A DNA stretch of 34,976 nucleotides from Verrucomicrobiota bacterium (GCA_003220055.1 QHRF01000089.1:1-34976), one strand, 5' to 3'; positions 1 through 8,808 are shown, counted from the first letter of the stretch. The notes: generated by a model from the letters alone, not told the origin. Translations and numbers: made by a program.

Positions 1-19
1 GAAGATGCTTTTGTTTCAT
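1..19 (-). CDS. 5' end of a further gene, possibly a second prepilin-like protein (partial)
   Basis: Only the first six codons (MKQKHL) lie in the window. The ATG at 17-19 on the minus strand is preceded by an AGGA about 8 bases upstream, one of the few Shine-Dalgarno-like sequences here. It follows the pseudopilin gene on the same strand after about 50 bases. Pseudopilin genes usually come in clusters and often start with a short basic leader like this one, so a second prepilin is a reasonable guess. Too little sequence is present to be sure it is a gene. Confidence 0.3.
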
Positions 20-72
20 TTCTTGGTTCCTGCGGAGACGATCGTTTCGCTTTGCTCGCTTCGGGATCTGCC

Positions 73-546
73 TCAAAAGGTCTCGGTCCAAGTGTAGGTA
101 ACGTTAATCTTTACAAGCTTGGCGTTAGCGAGGTTGGAGTCAGTTGAATTCATATTGGCTGACGAGGCTCCGGCAGACAGGGTGATTTGGGTATTGCTGG
201 CGTCAGGCGTGGGATACGCACTCAAAGTGACGACCTCGGTTGGGCTCCTGGCCAGAAACTCGGATCCGTTTGCCGGGGTGACCATCAGACTCTGCACGGA
301 TGAGGCGCTCGTCAGATTGGCGAAAGACATGTTTCGCAATTGCTCGAGCCTGTCCTGCACTCCTTGTAAGGCTGCTACGTTGTTCTTGCTGGATTTTATG
401 TAGCGGAGACAGAGTCCGTTAACCTCGAAGATTGAAACGAAGAAAACGGCTACCAGAGCAACTGCCACCATCGTTTCGACGAGCGTGACCCCTGCGGGAG
501 GGTTTTTCGAACGCTTTAGGCTCACCCCGTAGGAATCATTTCTCAT
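73..546 (-). CDS. Prepilin-like protein with type IV N-terminal methylation/cleavage motif
   Basis: A 157-residue protein with a short basic leader followed by GVTLVETMVAVALVAVFF at about residues 19-36. This is the class III signal of type IV pilins and type II secretion pseudopilins: cleavage after Gly, Glu at mature position +5, then a hydrophobic helix. Prepilin peptidase (PilD/GspO) would process it and the helix would pack into a pilus or pseudopilus. Residues 50-75 look like a continuing amphipathic helix, and the C-terminal half is Ser/Thr/Asn-rich, as in minor pseudopilins of the PilV/GspI kind. The ATG at 546 gives the expected short leader. The specific system (pilus, T2SS or competence) cannot be told from this gene alone. 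Confidence 0.8.
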   Translation of the reverse strand: MRNDSYGVSLKRSKNPPAGVTLVETMVAVALVAVFFVSIFEVNGLCLRYIKSSKNNVAALQGVQDRLEQLRNMSFANLTSASSVQSLMVTPANGSEFLARSPTEVVTLSAYPTPDASNTQITLSAGASSANMNSTDSNLANAKLVKINVTYTWTETF

Positions 547-644
547 GTCAGGGGGTAACGGAGCAGTTGCAATGCCCTGAGCACGCTACAGCTACGCGAT
601 TCCGTCGTAGCGAAATACACGACATCTCGAGCGAAAGTCTTTGG

Positions 645-1316
645 TCAGACGGGGGCTTTCTGTCCTGAGCTGACCCATCGAATCGCTTCATGACAAAGTT
701 GGCTGGAATTTTCCAAATGTAGCTTCGCTTTGATTCGTGCCCGATAAGTATCGACCGTGCTAACGCCGAGATGGAGTTGATCGCTGATCTCGCGCGTGCT
801 GCGTCCACGCCCGATCAGCTCGAAGACCTCAAGTTCTCTATCGGTTAACTGAGTCACGCCGTTTTCACCTTTTCTGCCAGACGCAACGCTTTCGAGAATG
901 CGCGAGGCGATTCGGCTTGGAAGATAAATTTCGCCACGAAGAACAGCACAAATAGCGGTCATGACTTCTTTGGAAACTTCATTCTTGGTGATATAACCAC
1001 GCGCGCCAGCTTTGAGGACTCGTTCAGCGTAAAGAGCTTCATCGTGCATCGAAAGAACTAGTATCGGAACGTCGATCTCTTTTGCCTTCAGGTCTTTGAT
1101 AAGCTCGAGTCCGCTCGGCCCTTTGAGGGTAAGATCGACAATCACAATGTCAGGGGCTTTCGATTCGATCAACTGGCGAGCATCGTGAATGTTATCGGCT
1201 TCGCCGCAGACGGTCATCCCCGGCTCTTTATTAATGAGTTGGGCCAGTTGCTCGCGAAACATCGGGTGATCTTCGACCAGAACGACGCGGAATTGTTGTG
1301 CGGCTTCACTTTTCAT
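645..1316 (-). CDS. NarL/FixJ-family response regulator (receiver + LuxR HTH)
   Basis: A 223-residue two-domain regulator. The receiver domain is at about residues 9-125, with acidic pair E15/D16, phospho-acceptor D61 in IVIVDLTL and the Lys of GYITK. A LuxR-type helix-turn-helix follows at about 155-215 (LTDRELEVFELIGRGRSTREI). It would be phosphorylated by the kinase encoded just upstream and then bind promoter DNA. The ORF track starts at 1343, but the ATG at 1316 is preferred because it makes a 4-base ATGA overlap with the kinase stop, the classic sign of translational coupling. Its targets cannot be deduced. No frame or length anomaly is seen. Confidence 0.93.
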   Translation of the reverse strand: MKSEAAQQFRVVLVEDHPMFREQLAQLINKEPGMTVCGEADNIHDARQLIESKAPDIVIVDLTLKGPSGLELIKDLKAKEIDVPILVLSMHDEALYAERVLKAGARGYITKNEVSKEVMTAICAVLRGEIYLPSRIASRILESVASGRKGENGVTQLTDRELEVFELIGRGRSTREISDQLHLGVSTVDTYRARIKAKLHLENSSQLCHEAIRWVSSGQKAPV

Positions 1317-2329
1317 CGCGCGGCTCCCGTTGGAATGGTGCACGACACGATTGTGCCGCCGCTGGCACCGGCTTCGATCGCAAACTCGCCACCCATGATG
1401 TTGGCGCGATAACGCATGATGCTGATCCCAACGCCATTCATCGCGTTTTCATTTCTGGAAAAGCCAATTCCATCGTCGGCAATGCTCAAGCTCATCGCAC
1501 TCGCGTTGGCGCTGAGTCGGATGTCAATCTTGCGCGCTTTACCGTGCTTGGTCGCATTATGAATCGCTTCTTGCGCGATCCGGTAAAGATGTGTTGCCTT
1601 GCCCATTTGACCGGCGCCATTTTGGCCAGCAGATTCGAACGTGCACTCGACCGGGAGCAGGCGGCTCGTGGAGGCGGCGAGCTCCTGCAGCGCGGCTCGT
1701 AATCCGGCTTCGTCTAGTTGAACCGGCACCAAGCCGTGTGACAGATCACGCGCTTGCTCGACCGATTCGCTTAAGAGTTTCTCAATCTCGCTCGCCTCCG
1801 CCGCGAACTTATCCAGGCGTTGTTCTTTCAAATCGATTTTAAGCGACGTGGCGGCGCAACCAATCGCCGCCAGAAATTGACAGAGGCCATCATGAAGATC
1901 TCGCCCGATCCGCTGCCGTTCGTACTCGCTGACCTCAATGATCTGCTTTTCGAGTCGCTGAGTGTGTTCGAGCAACGAGATGCGCGCGTTCGAAGCGCGC
2001 TGTTGTTCGCGCATGGCGATACCGGCGACGCCGACGAGGAAGAAAAACGCAAAACGGATCGCGAGTTCCCATGCCTGAACCGTGCCGCTGGAATAAGAAT
2101 TGCCAATTATAAGATCGGCCCACGACCAAAGAACGCCTGCCAAACCGGCGATCACGAAGACGCTTTTGTTATCGCAAAGCCAAACCGCAAAAACGATTGG
2201 GGCGGTGTAGAAAAGGACGAGCGAAACCTGATGCCCTGTCACCAAGTCCAGCCAACTGATGGCGAACAGCAACGTCAGGGCCTCGATGAAGGCAAGCGTT
2301 AGTGACTGCCGAATAAGGGAGCGAAACAT
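1313..2329 (-). CDS. Membrane sensor histidine kinase, HisKA_3 (NarX/DesK type)
   Basis: Starting at MFRSLIRQ the protein is 338 residues. The first 105 or so contain four hydrophobic helices (about 9-28, 36-51, 56-75, 90-106) and form a small membrane sensor without a large extracytoplasmic domain. A coiled-coil linker (about 107-135) leads to the dimerisation helix ERQRIGRDLHDGLCQ, with H146 the likely phosphorylation site. The ATPase domain has the N box in IAQEAIHNATKHG, the G1 box DDGIGF and a late Gly-rich segment NGVGISIMRYRA. Partner is the overlapping response regulator. The longer ORF-track start at 2395 would overlap the divergent gene and adds no conserved sequence. Confidence 0.92.
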   Translation of the reverse strand: MFRSLIRQSLTLAFIEALTLLFAISWLDLVTGHQVSLVLFYTAPIVFAVWLCDNKSVFVIAGLAGVLWSWADLIIGNSYSSGTVQAWELAIRFAFFFLVGVAGIAMREQQRASNARISLLEHTQRLEKQIIEVSEYERQRIGRDLHDGLCQFLAAIGCAATSLKIDLKEQRLDKFAAEASEIEKLLSESVEQARDLSHGLVPVQLDEAGLRAALQELAASTSRLLPVECTFESAGQNGAGQMGKATHLYRIAQEAIHNATKHGKARKIDIRLSANASAMSLSIADDGIGFSRNENAMNGVGISIMRYRANIMGGEFAIEAGASGGTIVSCTIPTGAAR

Positions 2330-2351
2330 ACGAACTTGGTCGGACGACGTT

Positions 2352-3341
2352 ATGTCTCGGAGCAAATTTCCAGCCAAAGATCGGCAGCCAGGCAACGACT
2401 ACGCTATTGCCGTCCTTGCATCTCTCCATACCAGTTCCGGCATCGCCTTCATTCGGCCCATTCTCTGCTCCATAATTAGCGTGCTCCGTTGGGTCCTGGT
2501 TTTGTGTTTCGCGACAAACGTGTCTTCCCTGATTGCGGCGCTGACGCCGCTTACGACCCAAGATGTGAGTCTGATGCTTCGTTCTGGTTATTCTAATGAA
2601 GCAGTGCTACGAGAACTTTCGACGAGAAGATTTGGCGATACATTTGATTCGAAAGCCGAACAACAGCTTATCAAAGCTGGCGCCGGTGAGTCGCTGATCA
2701 ATGCACTCCGAAGCGGCGTCTATCAGTTGTCGCCGCTGGAGATTGCTGCGGCCGCGGAAAAGCGGTCGGCACAATCAACAAAGGTTAGCGAGGCATTTCC
2801 GAAATCGGAACCAGACAGCCAAAAAGAGAACAATGGTGGCATTTCTCCAGCACCTAATCCGCCTACCGACGCGCAAAGGGGCGGCTCGATTTACGATCAT
2901 CTCAAAGACGATCTCGTTTATTGGCACGAGGGAAATTTGATGCCGTTCGATGATGGAGCACTCGAGAAGAAAAAATTTTACCTTTTCTTCTTCTCTGCAA
3001 TTTGGTCGCAGCCAGGTCGCAAATTCACTGCGCAATTGATTGATTATTACAATCGCGTCGCCCCGCAGCATCCGGAATTCGAGGTAGTTTTTTTTAGCGC
3101 GGATCGCTCGGCATTTGCGATGCAGAATTATTTCAGCCAGACAAACATGCCGTGGCCGGCGATCGCCTATGACAAACTCGGTGGTAAAGCCGGTGCGATT
3201 GCGGAAAGGTTAACCCATCAGATACCGCGGCTTATCTTGGCGGACGCTACTGGTAAAGTACTCTCCGACAGCGGCGAAACCCGGCCGGATTTCGACAAGG
3301 TTTTGGCTGATTTGGACAAAGTTCTTTCTGGCAACAGGTAG
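2352..3341 (+). CDS. Exported/anchored thioredoxin-fold protein lacking active-site cysteines
   Basis: The C-terminal third has the nucleoredoxin/tryparedoxin (thioredoxin-like) pattern: KKKFYLFFFSAIWSQPGRKF, then EFEVVFFSAD and MPWPAIAYD, and IPRLILADATGKVL near the end. In redox-active members the first stretch reads W-C-P-P-C-R; here it is W-S-Q-P-G-R, so both cysteines are missing and disulfide chemistry is not expected. A hydrophobic segment (SIISVLRWVLVLCFATNVSSLIAAL) precedes an N-terminal helical region with MLRSGYSNEAVLREL, so the protein is probably secreted or membrane-anchored. The ATG at 2352 leaves only 22 bases to the divergent kinase; a GTG at 2481 would place the hydrophobic segment at the N terminus as a signal peptide and may be the true start. 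Confidence 0.75.
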   Translation: MSRSKFPAKDRQPGNDYAIAVLASLHTSSGIAFIRPILCSIISVLRWVLVLCFATNVSSLIAALTPLTTQDVSLMLRSGYSNEAVLRELSTRRFGDTFDSKAEQQLIKAGAGESLINALRSGVYQLSPLEIAAAAEKRSAQSTKVSEAFPKSEPDSQKENNGGISPAPNPPTDAQRGGSIYDHLKDDLVYWHEGNLMPFDDGALEKKKFYLFFFSAIWSQPGRKFTAQLIDYYNRVAPQHPEFEVVFFSADRSAFAMQNYFSQTNMPWPAIAYDKLGGKAGAIAERLTHQIPRLILADATGKVLSDSGETRPDFDKVLADLDKVLSGNR

Positions 3342-3388
3342 TTGCGAAGAGGCAGCCAACATCCTCTTACCTGCCTGGCAGCCGGAGA

Positions 3389-3640
3389 TTAAGGATTAAG
3401 AGACGGAATCAGCGGCGGCTCAGTAGGAGGCGAATTCGGACCGCTTGCCGCAGCCAATTGGACGTCCAGAAGCAACAAGCCTGTTGGGTCGTTGGTGAAC
3501 GCGCTGATTTCCGCGACCTCAACCGGTGCCTGCGATTTATTTCGGCTCCACCGCAGGACGACGTAGCGAGCGCTGCCGGCCGACAACGATGAATACGCAG
3601 CGCCACTCGACGAAAAACCATCTCATGGCCATTCCGCCAA
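3389..3640 (-). pseudogene. Decayed fragment resembling a discoidin-like (F5/8 C) domain tail
   Basis: This fills the 350-base gap between the thioredoxin-like gene and the TPR gene. The minus frame ending at 3389 reads ...SARYVVLRWSRNKSQAP then VEVAEISAFTND and a Pro-rich tail. The pattern R-Y-V-x-L-R-W ... V-E-V-A-E-I-x-A-F resembles the last strands of discoidin-like domains in secreted proteins. The frame is closed just upstream by TGA and then TAA, and no convincing start codon or signal is present. I read it as the 3' remnant of a lost secreted-protein gene. The homology is by eye only, and a random open frame remains possible. Confidence 0.35.
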
Positions 3641-3691
3641 AACTTAGACTGCGCCAACGATTGGCTGCGGCGCGATTTTGTCAGGCTGCTA

Positions 3692-5404
3692 CTAAGGGCG
3701 CGGCGCCGAATCTAAACTAGCCAGCGCTTTGTCGATCAACTTCTTTTCCTCCGGAAGCAACATCGCTTGTTGTCCGGCCTTGAGGAAGTCGCGCGCTTTT
3801 TCGTCGCGCAGCTCTGCCAAGCAAATCCCGTAATAGGCGCCGATTGTCGGATCGCTCAATTGCTCTTCGCTCAAAGAGCTCATAATTCGCAGCGCCTCCT
3901 TCGCGTTGCCCTGAGTCAAAAGCGAGTAGGCATAAGTTGTCATATAGGCGGGGTTCGTCGGCGACTTGTGATAAACATCTGCCGCTGAACGCCGCGCCTT
4001 TTCCAGATTAGCATTTAAGAGCAATGAAACTTGTGCGAGATTGTTTTGGATATTGAGGTTCGTCGAATCCAGTTCCGACAAATGAACAAGCACCCGGTAA
4101 AGTCCCTGCGTGTCCATGGTTTTAGCATAATGCTGATAAAGAGCCACGAATGCGTCCTTCTGTTTCTCGGGGCGCTTGGAAAGTGCCCAGAGCAGATCGG
4201 TCGTTTCGTTTTCCCAGCCCCATTCCGAAACCGGTTGAATCAATAAAACCAGTGATTCGCTACTGGTTGCAGCCTTAACTGCAGCACTCCATTCGTGTTC
4301 GGCCGCAGCCGGCTTGTCCTGTTCGCGTAAGGCGCGGGCTAGGTAGGCATGCCGCAGAAACTCGAACCGTCCCCAATTCGCCTTGGCCGTGCCTGCTTCC
4401 AGATTCTGCCAGTCTCGCAATCGCACGTAAGCATCGGCAAGTGCGAGCGGCACCGGCCAGTTCCGGAGCGATTCGGCCGGTAAACTCTTGGAATAATCCA
4501 GAGCGAGCAAACTCAAATTGTTCATAGCCATCCACGAGAGGAGAGCCGCCAGCGACGAGGCTTTATTCGGCGCGGTTTTTTCCAGTTCGGTCAGGTAAGC
4601 GCTGAATTGAGGATCTTGGAGCCCATGGAGAAAATCGAGATAAACAAATCGGTCGTTCCATGTCGCTTCGGGATACGCCTGCAATTCGCGCGCGAGCTCC
4701 ATCAACTTGCGTGGATCTTCTTTTCGCCTGACGCCGGTATTGATCAATGCGCGGGTAGCGGCGCTTCGCTCGGCGAGGTCGGAACGCAAAGCTGTTAACA
4801 TTGCCTCGCCGGCAGCCCGCCGTTTCGGTTCGTTCGCTCGCAGCCGAAGCATTCCGAGTTGCAGCTGGAAGGACTTGTCGTCCGGACGCAAACGCAGCGC
4901 CTCGTTCCATTCGGCTTCCGCTTTTTCATCCTGGTGTTTGAACTGCGCCACTAGAGCAGAAGCTTCGTGATAAGACGCGGTATTTCGCGAATTCTCATCT
5001 ACCGCGACCAAAGTCAGCTCGGCGGCGGGGATGTCGCTGAATTGGACGGCGCACCGAACTAGTGCCAGCGCGTCGTCGACTGAATGTGGATCCAACTGCA
5101 TCACTTTCCGCCTCCAGTCCAACGCAGAACGTTCGCCCCCGCGCTCGGCCAATTGCGCCATAATTCGGGCGGCGCGCGCGCTCGACGGTTTCATTTCCAA
5201 AATGCTGCGCGCGGCCAGACTGGCGTCGCGTTCATTGCCGTGTTCGATGTCGAACATGGCCCGGCGCACCAATCGCTTTTCCTGCCAGCGGACGTAAAGA
5301 TCGTGGCCGCCCCAGATCGCAGCGATCAAAAAAATCAGACTGAAAAGAATGCCGAACAAAAGTCTGATGACTGTTCGTTGTGTTCTTTCGACTGACTTTT
5401 CCAA
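3692..5404 (-). CDS. Membrane-anchored TPR-repeat protein
   Basis: A 570-residue protein with one N-terminal membrane helix (about 13-33, VIRLLFGILFSLIFLIAAIW) after a short cytoplasmic leader; the rest should lie outside the inner membrane. It consists of degenerate tetratricopeptide repeats, clearest around AEAEWNEALRLRPDD, ALREQDKPAAAEHEWSAAV and AYSLLTQGNAKEALRIMSSL, so it is a protein-protein interaction scaffold. It starts with TTG at 5404, with no good Shine-Dalgarno. It is transcribed divergently from an exosortase gene. TPR proteins commonly accompany exosortase and exopolysaccharide loci (PrsT-like), so a role in surface polymer or sorted-protein assembly is possible. That role is inferred from context only. 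Confidence 0.82.
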   Translation of the reverse strand: MEKSVERTQRTVIRLLFGILFSLIFLIAAIWGGHDLYVRWQEKRLVRRAMFDIEHGNERDASLAARSILEMKPSSARAARIMAQLAERGGERSALDWRRKVMQLDPHSVDDALALVRCAVQFSDIPAAELTLVAVDENSRNTASYHEASALVAQFKHQDEKAEAEWNEALRLRPDDKSFQLQLGMLRLRANEPKRRAAGEAMLTALRSDLAERSAATRALINTGVRRKEDPRKLMELARELQAYPEATWNDRFVYLDFLHGLQDPQFSAYLTELEKTAPNKASSLAALLSWMAMNNLSLLALDYSKSLPAESLRNWPVPLALADAYVRLRDWQNLEAGTAKANWGRFEFLRHAYLARALREQDKPAAAEHEWSAAVKAATSSESLVLLIQPVSEWGWENETTDLLWALSKRPEKQKDAFVALYQHYAKTMDTQGLYRVLVHLSELDSTNLNIQNNLAQVSLLLNANLEKARRSAADVYHKSPTNPAYMTTYAYSLLTQGNAKEALRIMSSLSEEQLSDPTIGAYYGICLAELRDEKARDFLKAGQQAMLLPEEKKLIDKALASLDSAPRP

Positions 5405-5532
5405 GAGAGTTAGAAATTAGACGGAGGATAAATAGCACATCATGGTCCGCCGTTGGCAAAACGCCCAGCCTCCTCTTGCTCAGCGGCTCGCAAGTTTCTC
5501 GGACTCGGCTACCCTATGCCGCAAATTACCCG

Positions 5533-7092
5533 ATGATTGCGCGCACCGCAGACGCCCCCGCAACAACTCGGAAAAGGACAGGTTGGATCATCGCGATTCT
5601 GATCTTCGGGTTTCTTTGGTTTGAGCTCATCAATTTTCTCAAAGCCGAGTGGTGGCTTAATCCCCAGTACAACTACGGCCTGATTGTTCCACTTCTCTCG
5701 CTCTATTTGTTTTGGAGGCGGTGGTTGAGCCGGCCCACGCCGATGGCTGCAACCGCGGCGTGGCTGGCGATTATCTTGCTGATTGTCGGTGCGGTCCTCT
5801 TTCTTCCGATCCGTTTTCTTGTCGACGCAAATCCAGACTGGCGATTGCTGAGCTGGCTACTCGCGCTGATCGTGGTCACGAGCTCGCTCTCGTTTCTTTA
5901 TCTCATCGGCGGTCGGGCCTACCTGCGGCACTTTGCATTTCCATTTTTGTTTTTTCTTGTCGCTGTTCCGTGGCCGGTCCGGATCGAGCAGGTCGTTATT
6001 CAAGATCTGATGCGGATTGTGACCGCCATCAACGTCACCTTCTTGCAGTTGGCCGCTGTTCCGGCTCTTCAACACGGGAACGTCATCGAAGTCGGCACCG
6101 GCTTCATTGGAATCGAAGAAGCCTGCAGCGGCGTTCGGTCGCTGCAGGCCACGCTGATGATCTCTCTCTTTCTTGGCGAACTTTATTTTTTCAGCGCAAT
6201 CCGCCGGATCGCTCTGGTCACTATCGGCGCAGGGCTGGCGTTTGTTTGCAACGTGGTCCGCACGGCCATTCTCGTTTGGGTTGGAACAAAGCGGGGCGCT
6301 ACCGGCATCGAAGCGTGGCATGACCCCGCCGGCCTAACCATTTTGATCGTTTGCTTGTTTGGCCTTTGGCTGGTGAGTCTTATCATGTTGCGGCGTGGAA
6401 ACAGACCACAAATTCCGTTGCCGCCGTCCTCTCAGAATGCGCCGACTCATTTCAGTTCGGGTCTGTTAATCGGCTTGGCGATCTGGCTGCTTCTTGTCGA
6501 GGTGTCGGTGCAGATTTGGTATCGGGCCCACCAAATCGCAGCCAGTTCGCGTTGGGCGGTGCACTGGCCGGAATCGGAAAACAACTACAAGCCCGTGCCG
6601 ATCGCGCCCGAAGCCGAATCGTTGCTTCGATTCAATGAAGGAGGCGCCGCCGCCTGGGAAGGCGAGGATGGCCACCAATGGGCGATGTATTTTTTCCGAT
6701 GGCTTCCCGGCCGAACGGCGGCGCGCTTCGTTAAAGTGCATCGGCCCGATATTTGTCTTCCCGCAAGCGGCAGAACGATGGAACGAAACAACGGTCTGCG
6801 CATGGTCACGGTCAATGGCGTGACTATGCCCATCCGCTCGTATCGCTTCGACGATCGCGGTTCGCCGCTCCACGTTTTCTATTGTTATTGGGATGCGCGC
6901 TCGTCTTACGAGAATGTCGCCGCGGCCGAGTCCGAGGATTGGTCGCCGCGCGGGCGTCTTCGGGCGGCGCTCCAAGGACATCGCGAGATCGGCGCCCAAA
7001 TCCTGGAAGTTATTGTTTGGGGTTATCAGGATGACGGTGAAGCGAACGAGGCGTTGGCGCGCGAACTCGGCCGGCTTGTCCGGGCAGGTTGA
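5533..7092 (+). CDS. Exosortase with fused EpsI-type C-terminal domain
   Basis: Starting at MIARTADAP, 519 residues. The N-terminal 300 residues form a polytopic membrane domain of the exosortase/archaeosortase family with the expected triad: Cys198 in IEEACSGVRSL, Arg243 in CNVVRTAIL and His263 in EAWHDPAG. These enzymes cleave C-terminal sorting signals (PEP-CTERM type) of exported proteins at the inner membrane. A second region (about 310-519) begins with another membrane helix and contains FVKVHRPDICLPASG, typical of the EpsI-like domain fused to or encoded beside some exosortases. The start was placed at 5533 because the ORF-track start (5380) overlaps the divergent TPR gene. No substrate with a sorting signal was seen here. 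Subtype is not assigned. Confidence 0.9.
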   Translation: MIARTADAPATTRKRTGWIIAILIFGFLWFELINFLKAEWWLNPQYNYGLIVPLLSLYLFWRRWLSRPTPMAATAAWLAIILLIVGAVLFLPIRFLVDANPDWRLLSWLLALIVVTSSLSFLYLIGGRAYLRHFAFPFLFFLVAVPWPVRIEQVVIQDLMRIVTAINVTFLQLAAVPALQHGNVIEVGTGFIGIEEACSGVRSLQATLMISLFLGELYFFSAIRRIALVTIGAGLAFVCNVVRTAILVWVGTKRGATGIEAWHDPAGLTILIVCLFGLWLVSLIMLRRGNRPQIPLPPSSQNAPTHFSSGLLIGLAIWLLLVEVSVQIWYRAHQIAASSRWAVHWPESENNYKPVPIAPEAESLLRFNEGGAAAWEGEDGHQWAMYFFRWLPGRTAARFVKVHRPDICLPASGRTMERNNGLRMVTVNGVTMPIRSYRFDDRGSPLHVFYCYWDARSSYENVAAAESEDWSPRGRLRAALQGHREIGAQILEVIVWGYQDDGEANEALARELGRLVRAG

Positions 7093-7174
7093 CCATCTCG
7101 CAGGTCCGGAAATATTTGTAAATCGCAGCAAGAAGCGGGTGGGCACGCAGTCTTGGCGATGACAAACTGACGGC

Positions 7175-8053
7175 ATGAATGATTACGAACGAGTCGCAAA
7201 CGTGATCCGGTTCTTGGATCGACATCATACTGAGCAGCCTGATCTCAACCAACTCGCGTCCGCTGCTGGTCTGAGTCCGTTTCATTTTCACCGGCTCTTT
7301 TCAGCTTGGGCCGGCGTCACTCCGAAGGATTTTTTGCAATGCCTGACTCTCGAGCATGTGAAATACCTTTTGCGAAATCGCGACAATGTTTTCGACGTCG
7401 CGCTCGACGCCGGTTTGTCTGGACCAGGACGATTACACGATCTTTGCGTGACACTTGAGGCCGCGTCGCCCGGTGAAATGAAAAACGGCGGCGCCGGAAT
7501 GCAGATCGAGTACGGTTTTGGCGAGACCCCATTCGGCCAAGCGCTCATCGCCGAAACGAAGCGCGGAATTTGCCATCTCTCTTTTGTCGACGGCCGCGGC
7601 CGCAATAGCGCGCGAGATCTTCTAACGTCGCAATGGCCGAACGCAAAATTGAATCGCGCCGATCAACGTGCCGAAGAATTATCGGGCAAAATTTTTGCAC
7701 AACCGCGGGAAAATCAATCCCGTCGGCCCTTGCGGGCATTCGTCCGCGGGACACCGTTCCAGCTGCGAGTTTGGCGTGCGCTCTTGAGGGTGCCAACCGG
7801 GTCGCTTACGACCTACGGGCGTCTTTCCGCCGCAATCGGTCAGCCCCGGGCTGCCCGCGCCGTCGGCAGTGCGGTCGGTGCCAATCCGATCTCCTTCGTC
7901 ATCCCGTGCCACCGCGTCATTCGTGAGACTGGAGCGCTGGGAAATTACGGCGGCGGTCGGGTTCGGAAACGCGCCATCGTCGGATGGGAACTTTCATCAC
8001 AAGACTCGATCGGCGGGGAAGAAACCGATCGAATCAGGGCCACGGCGGCTTAA
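7175..8053 (+). CDS. AraC-type HTH fused to O6-methylguanine-DNA methyltransferase (Ada-like)
   Basis: A 292-residue fusion. Residues about 1-90 form an AraC-type DNA-binding domain (LASAAGLSPFHFHRLFSAWAGVTP). From about 105 the alkyltransferase follows, with IEYGFGETPFG at its start, the FQLRVWRALLRVPTGSLTTYG helix and the active site SFVIPCHRVI. Its cysteine irreversibly takes the alkyl group from O6-alkylguanine or O4-alkylthymine. Compared with E. coli Ada, the zinc-binding N-terminal domain that senses methylphosphotriesters is absent, a common shorter architecture. Whether the HTH regulates genes or only helps DNA binding is unknown. It is upstream of pdxH on the same strand; the spacer of about 60 bases carries one copy of the AAGATCGACAT word. 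Confidence 0.92.
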   Translation: MNDYERVANVIRFLDRHHTEQPDLNQLASAAGLSPFHFHRLFSAWAGVTPKDFLQCLTLEHVKYLLRNRDNVFDVALDAGLSGPGRLHDLCVTLEAASPGEMKNGGAGMQIEYGFGETPFGQALIAETKRGICHLSFVDGRGRNSARDLLTSQWPNAKLNRADQRAEELSGKIFAQPRENQSRRPLRAFVRGTPFQLRVWRALLRVPTGSLTTYGRLSAAIGQPRAARAVGSAVGANPISFVIPCHRVIRETGALGNYGGGRVRKRAIVGWELSSQDSIGGEETDRIRATAA

Positions 8054-8063
8054 CAACCAACCT

Positions 8064-8074
8064 AAGATCGACAT
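8064..8074 (+). repeat. AAGATCGACAT word, intergenic copy upstream of pdxH
   Basis: Exact copy of the over-represented word described in the findings, lying between the alkyltransferase stop and the pdxH start (42 bases upstream of the ATG). Its position outside coding sequence shows that codon bias alone does not explain the word. Confidence 0.6.
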
Positions 8075-8115
8075 CGTCGCCGTCCCGAAATATCGTAAGC
8101 GATCGCTGCTTGCGT

Positions 8116-8766
8116 ATGGACAAAATTTCTCTCGATTACGCCGGTTTTCGCCACGAATACATCGGAGGCGGATTGCGGCGGGCCGATCTCGATCCCGACC
8201 CGATCAAACAGTTTCACGCCTGGTTTGCCGCAGCCATCAAAGCCGGGATTCACGATGCCAACGCGATGACTCTGGCCACGTGCCTAGACAATAAACCGTC
8301 CGCCCGCGTGGTGTTACTCAAGGATTTTGACGAGGGCGGCTTTGTTTTCTTCACGAATTATTCCAGCGACAAAGGTCGGCAGCTTGAGAAAAATCCAAAT
8401 GCCGCGCTGGTGATGTATTGGATGGAAGTGGAGCGTCAGATCCGAATCGAGGGGAAAGTGGAAAAAACTTCGCGCGAAGAATCCGAGGAATATTTCCACA
8501 CCCGGCCTTTCGGCGCACAACTTGGAGCGTGGACTTCGCACCAAAGCGCGGTGATTGATGCGCGGCGAGTTCTCGATGCTCGTCTCGAAGAAATGAAACA
8601 ACGTTTCGCTGAAGGACAGATTCCACTTCCGCCGCACTGGGGTGGATTTCGTCTCAAACCCGACCGGATGGAGTTTTGGCAGGGACGCCCGGACCGTTTG
8701 CACGATCGATTTCGTTACACGTTGCAATCGAGTGGTTCTTGGTCGATAGACCGGCTCGCGCCGTGA
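8116..8766 (+). CDS. pdxH: Pyridoxamine/pyridoxine 5'-phosphate oxidase
   Basis: The FMN-dependent enzyme that oxidises pyridoxine or pyridoxamine 5'-phosphate to pyridoxal 5'-phosphate, the last step of B6 salvage and of DXP-dependent synthesis. From MDKISLDYAGFRHEY it has 216 residues, the usual family length. Family landmarks: PDPIKQFHAWFAAA, NAMTLATCLDNKPSARVVLLK, GFVFFTNYSSDKGRQL (FMN-phosphate region), YFHTRPFGAQLGAWTSHQS and the C-terminal DRFRYTL...WSIDRLAP. The ORF-track start at 7984 lies inside the preceding gene and is rejected. No Shine-Dalgarno sequence precedes the ATG. Confidence 0.96.
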   Translation: MDKISLDYAGFRHEYIGGGLRRADLDPDPIKQFHAWFAAAIKAGIHDANAMTLATCLDNKPSARVVLLKDFDEGGFVFFTNYSSDKGRQLEKNPNAALVMYWMEVERQIRIEGKVEKTSREESEEYFHTRPFGAQLGAWTSHQSAVIDARRVLDARLEEMKQRFAEGQIPLPPHWGGFRLKPDRMEFWQGRPDRLHDRFRYTLQSSGSWSIDRLAP

Positions 8767-8808
8767 TGTCCGACCAGCGCGGTCGTCGTGGCAGTTGCGA
8801 ATCAATTG

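Noticed and set aside
586-620. Small inverted repeat GCTACG...CGTAGC between pilin-like gene and response regulator
   Set aside because: Only 6 pairs with a long loop and no U-tract; not convincing as a terminator. The rest of that short gap shows nothing.
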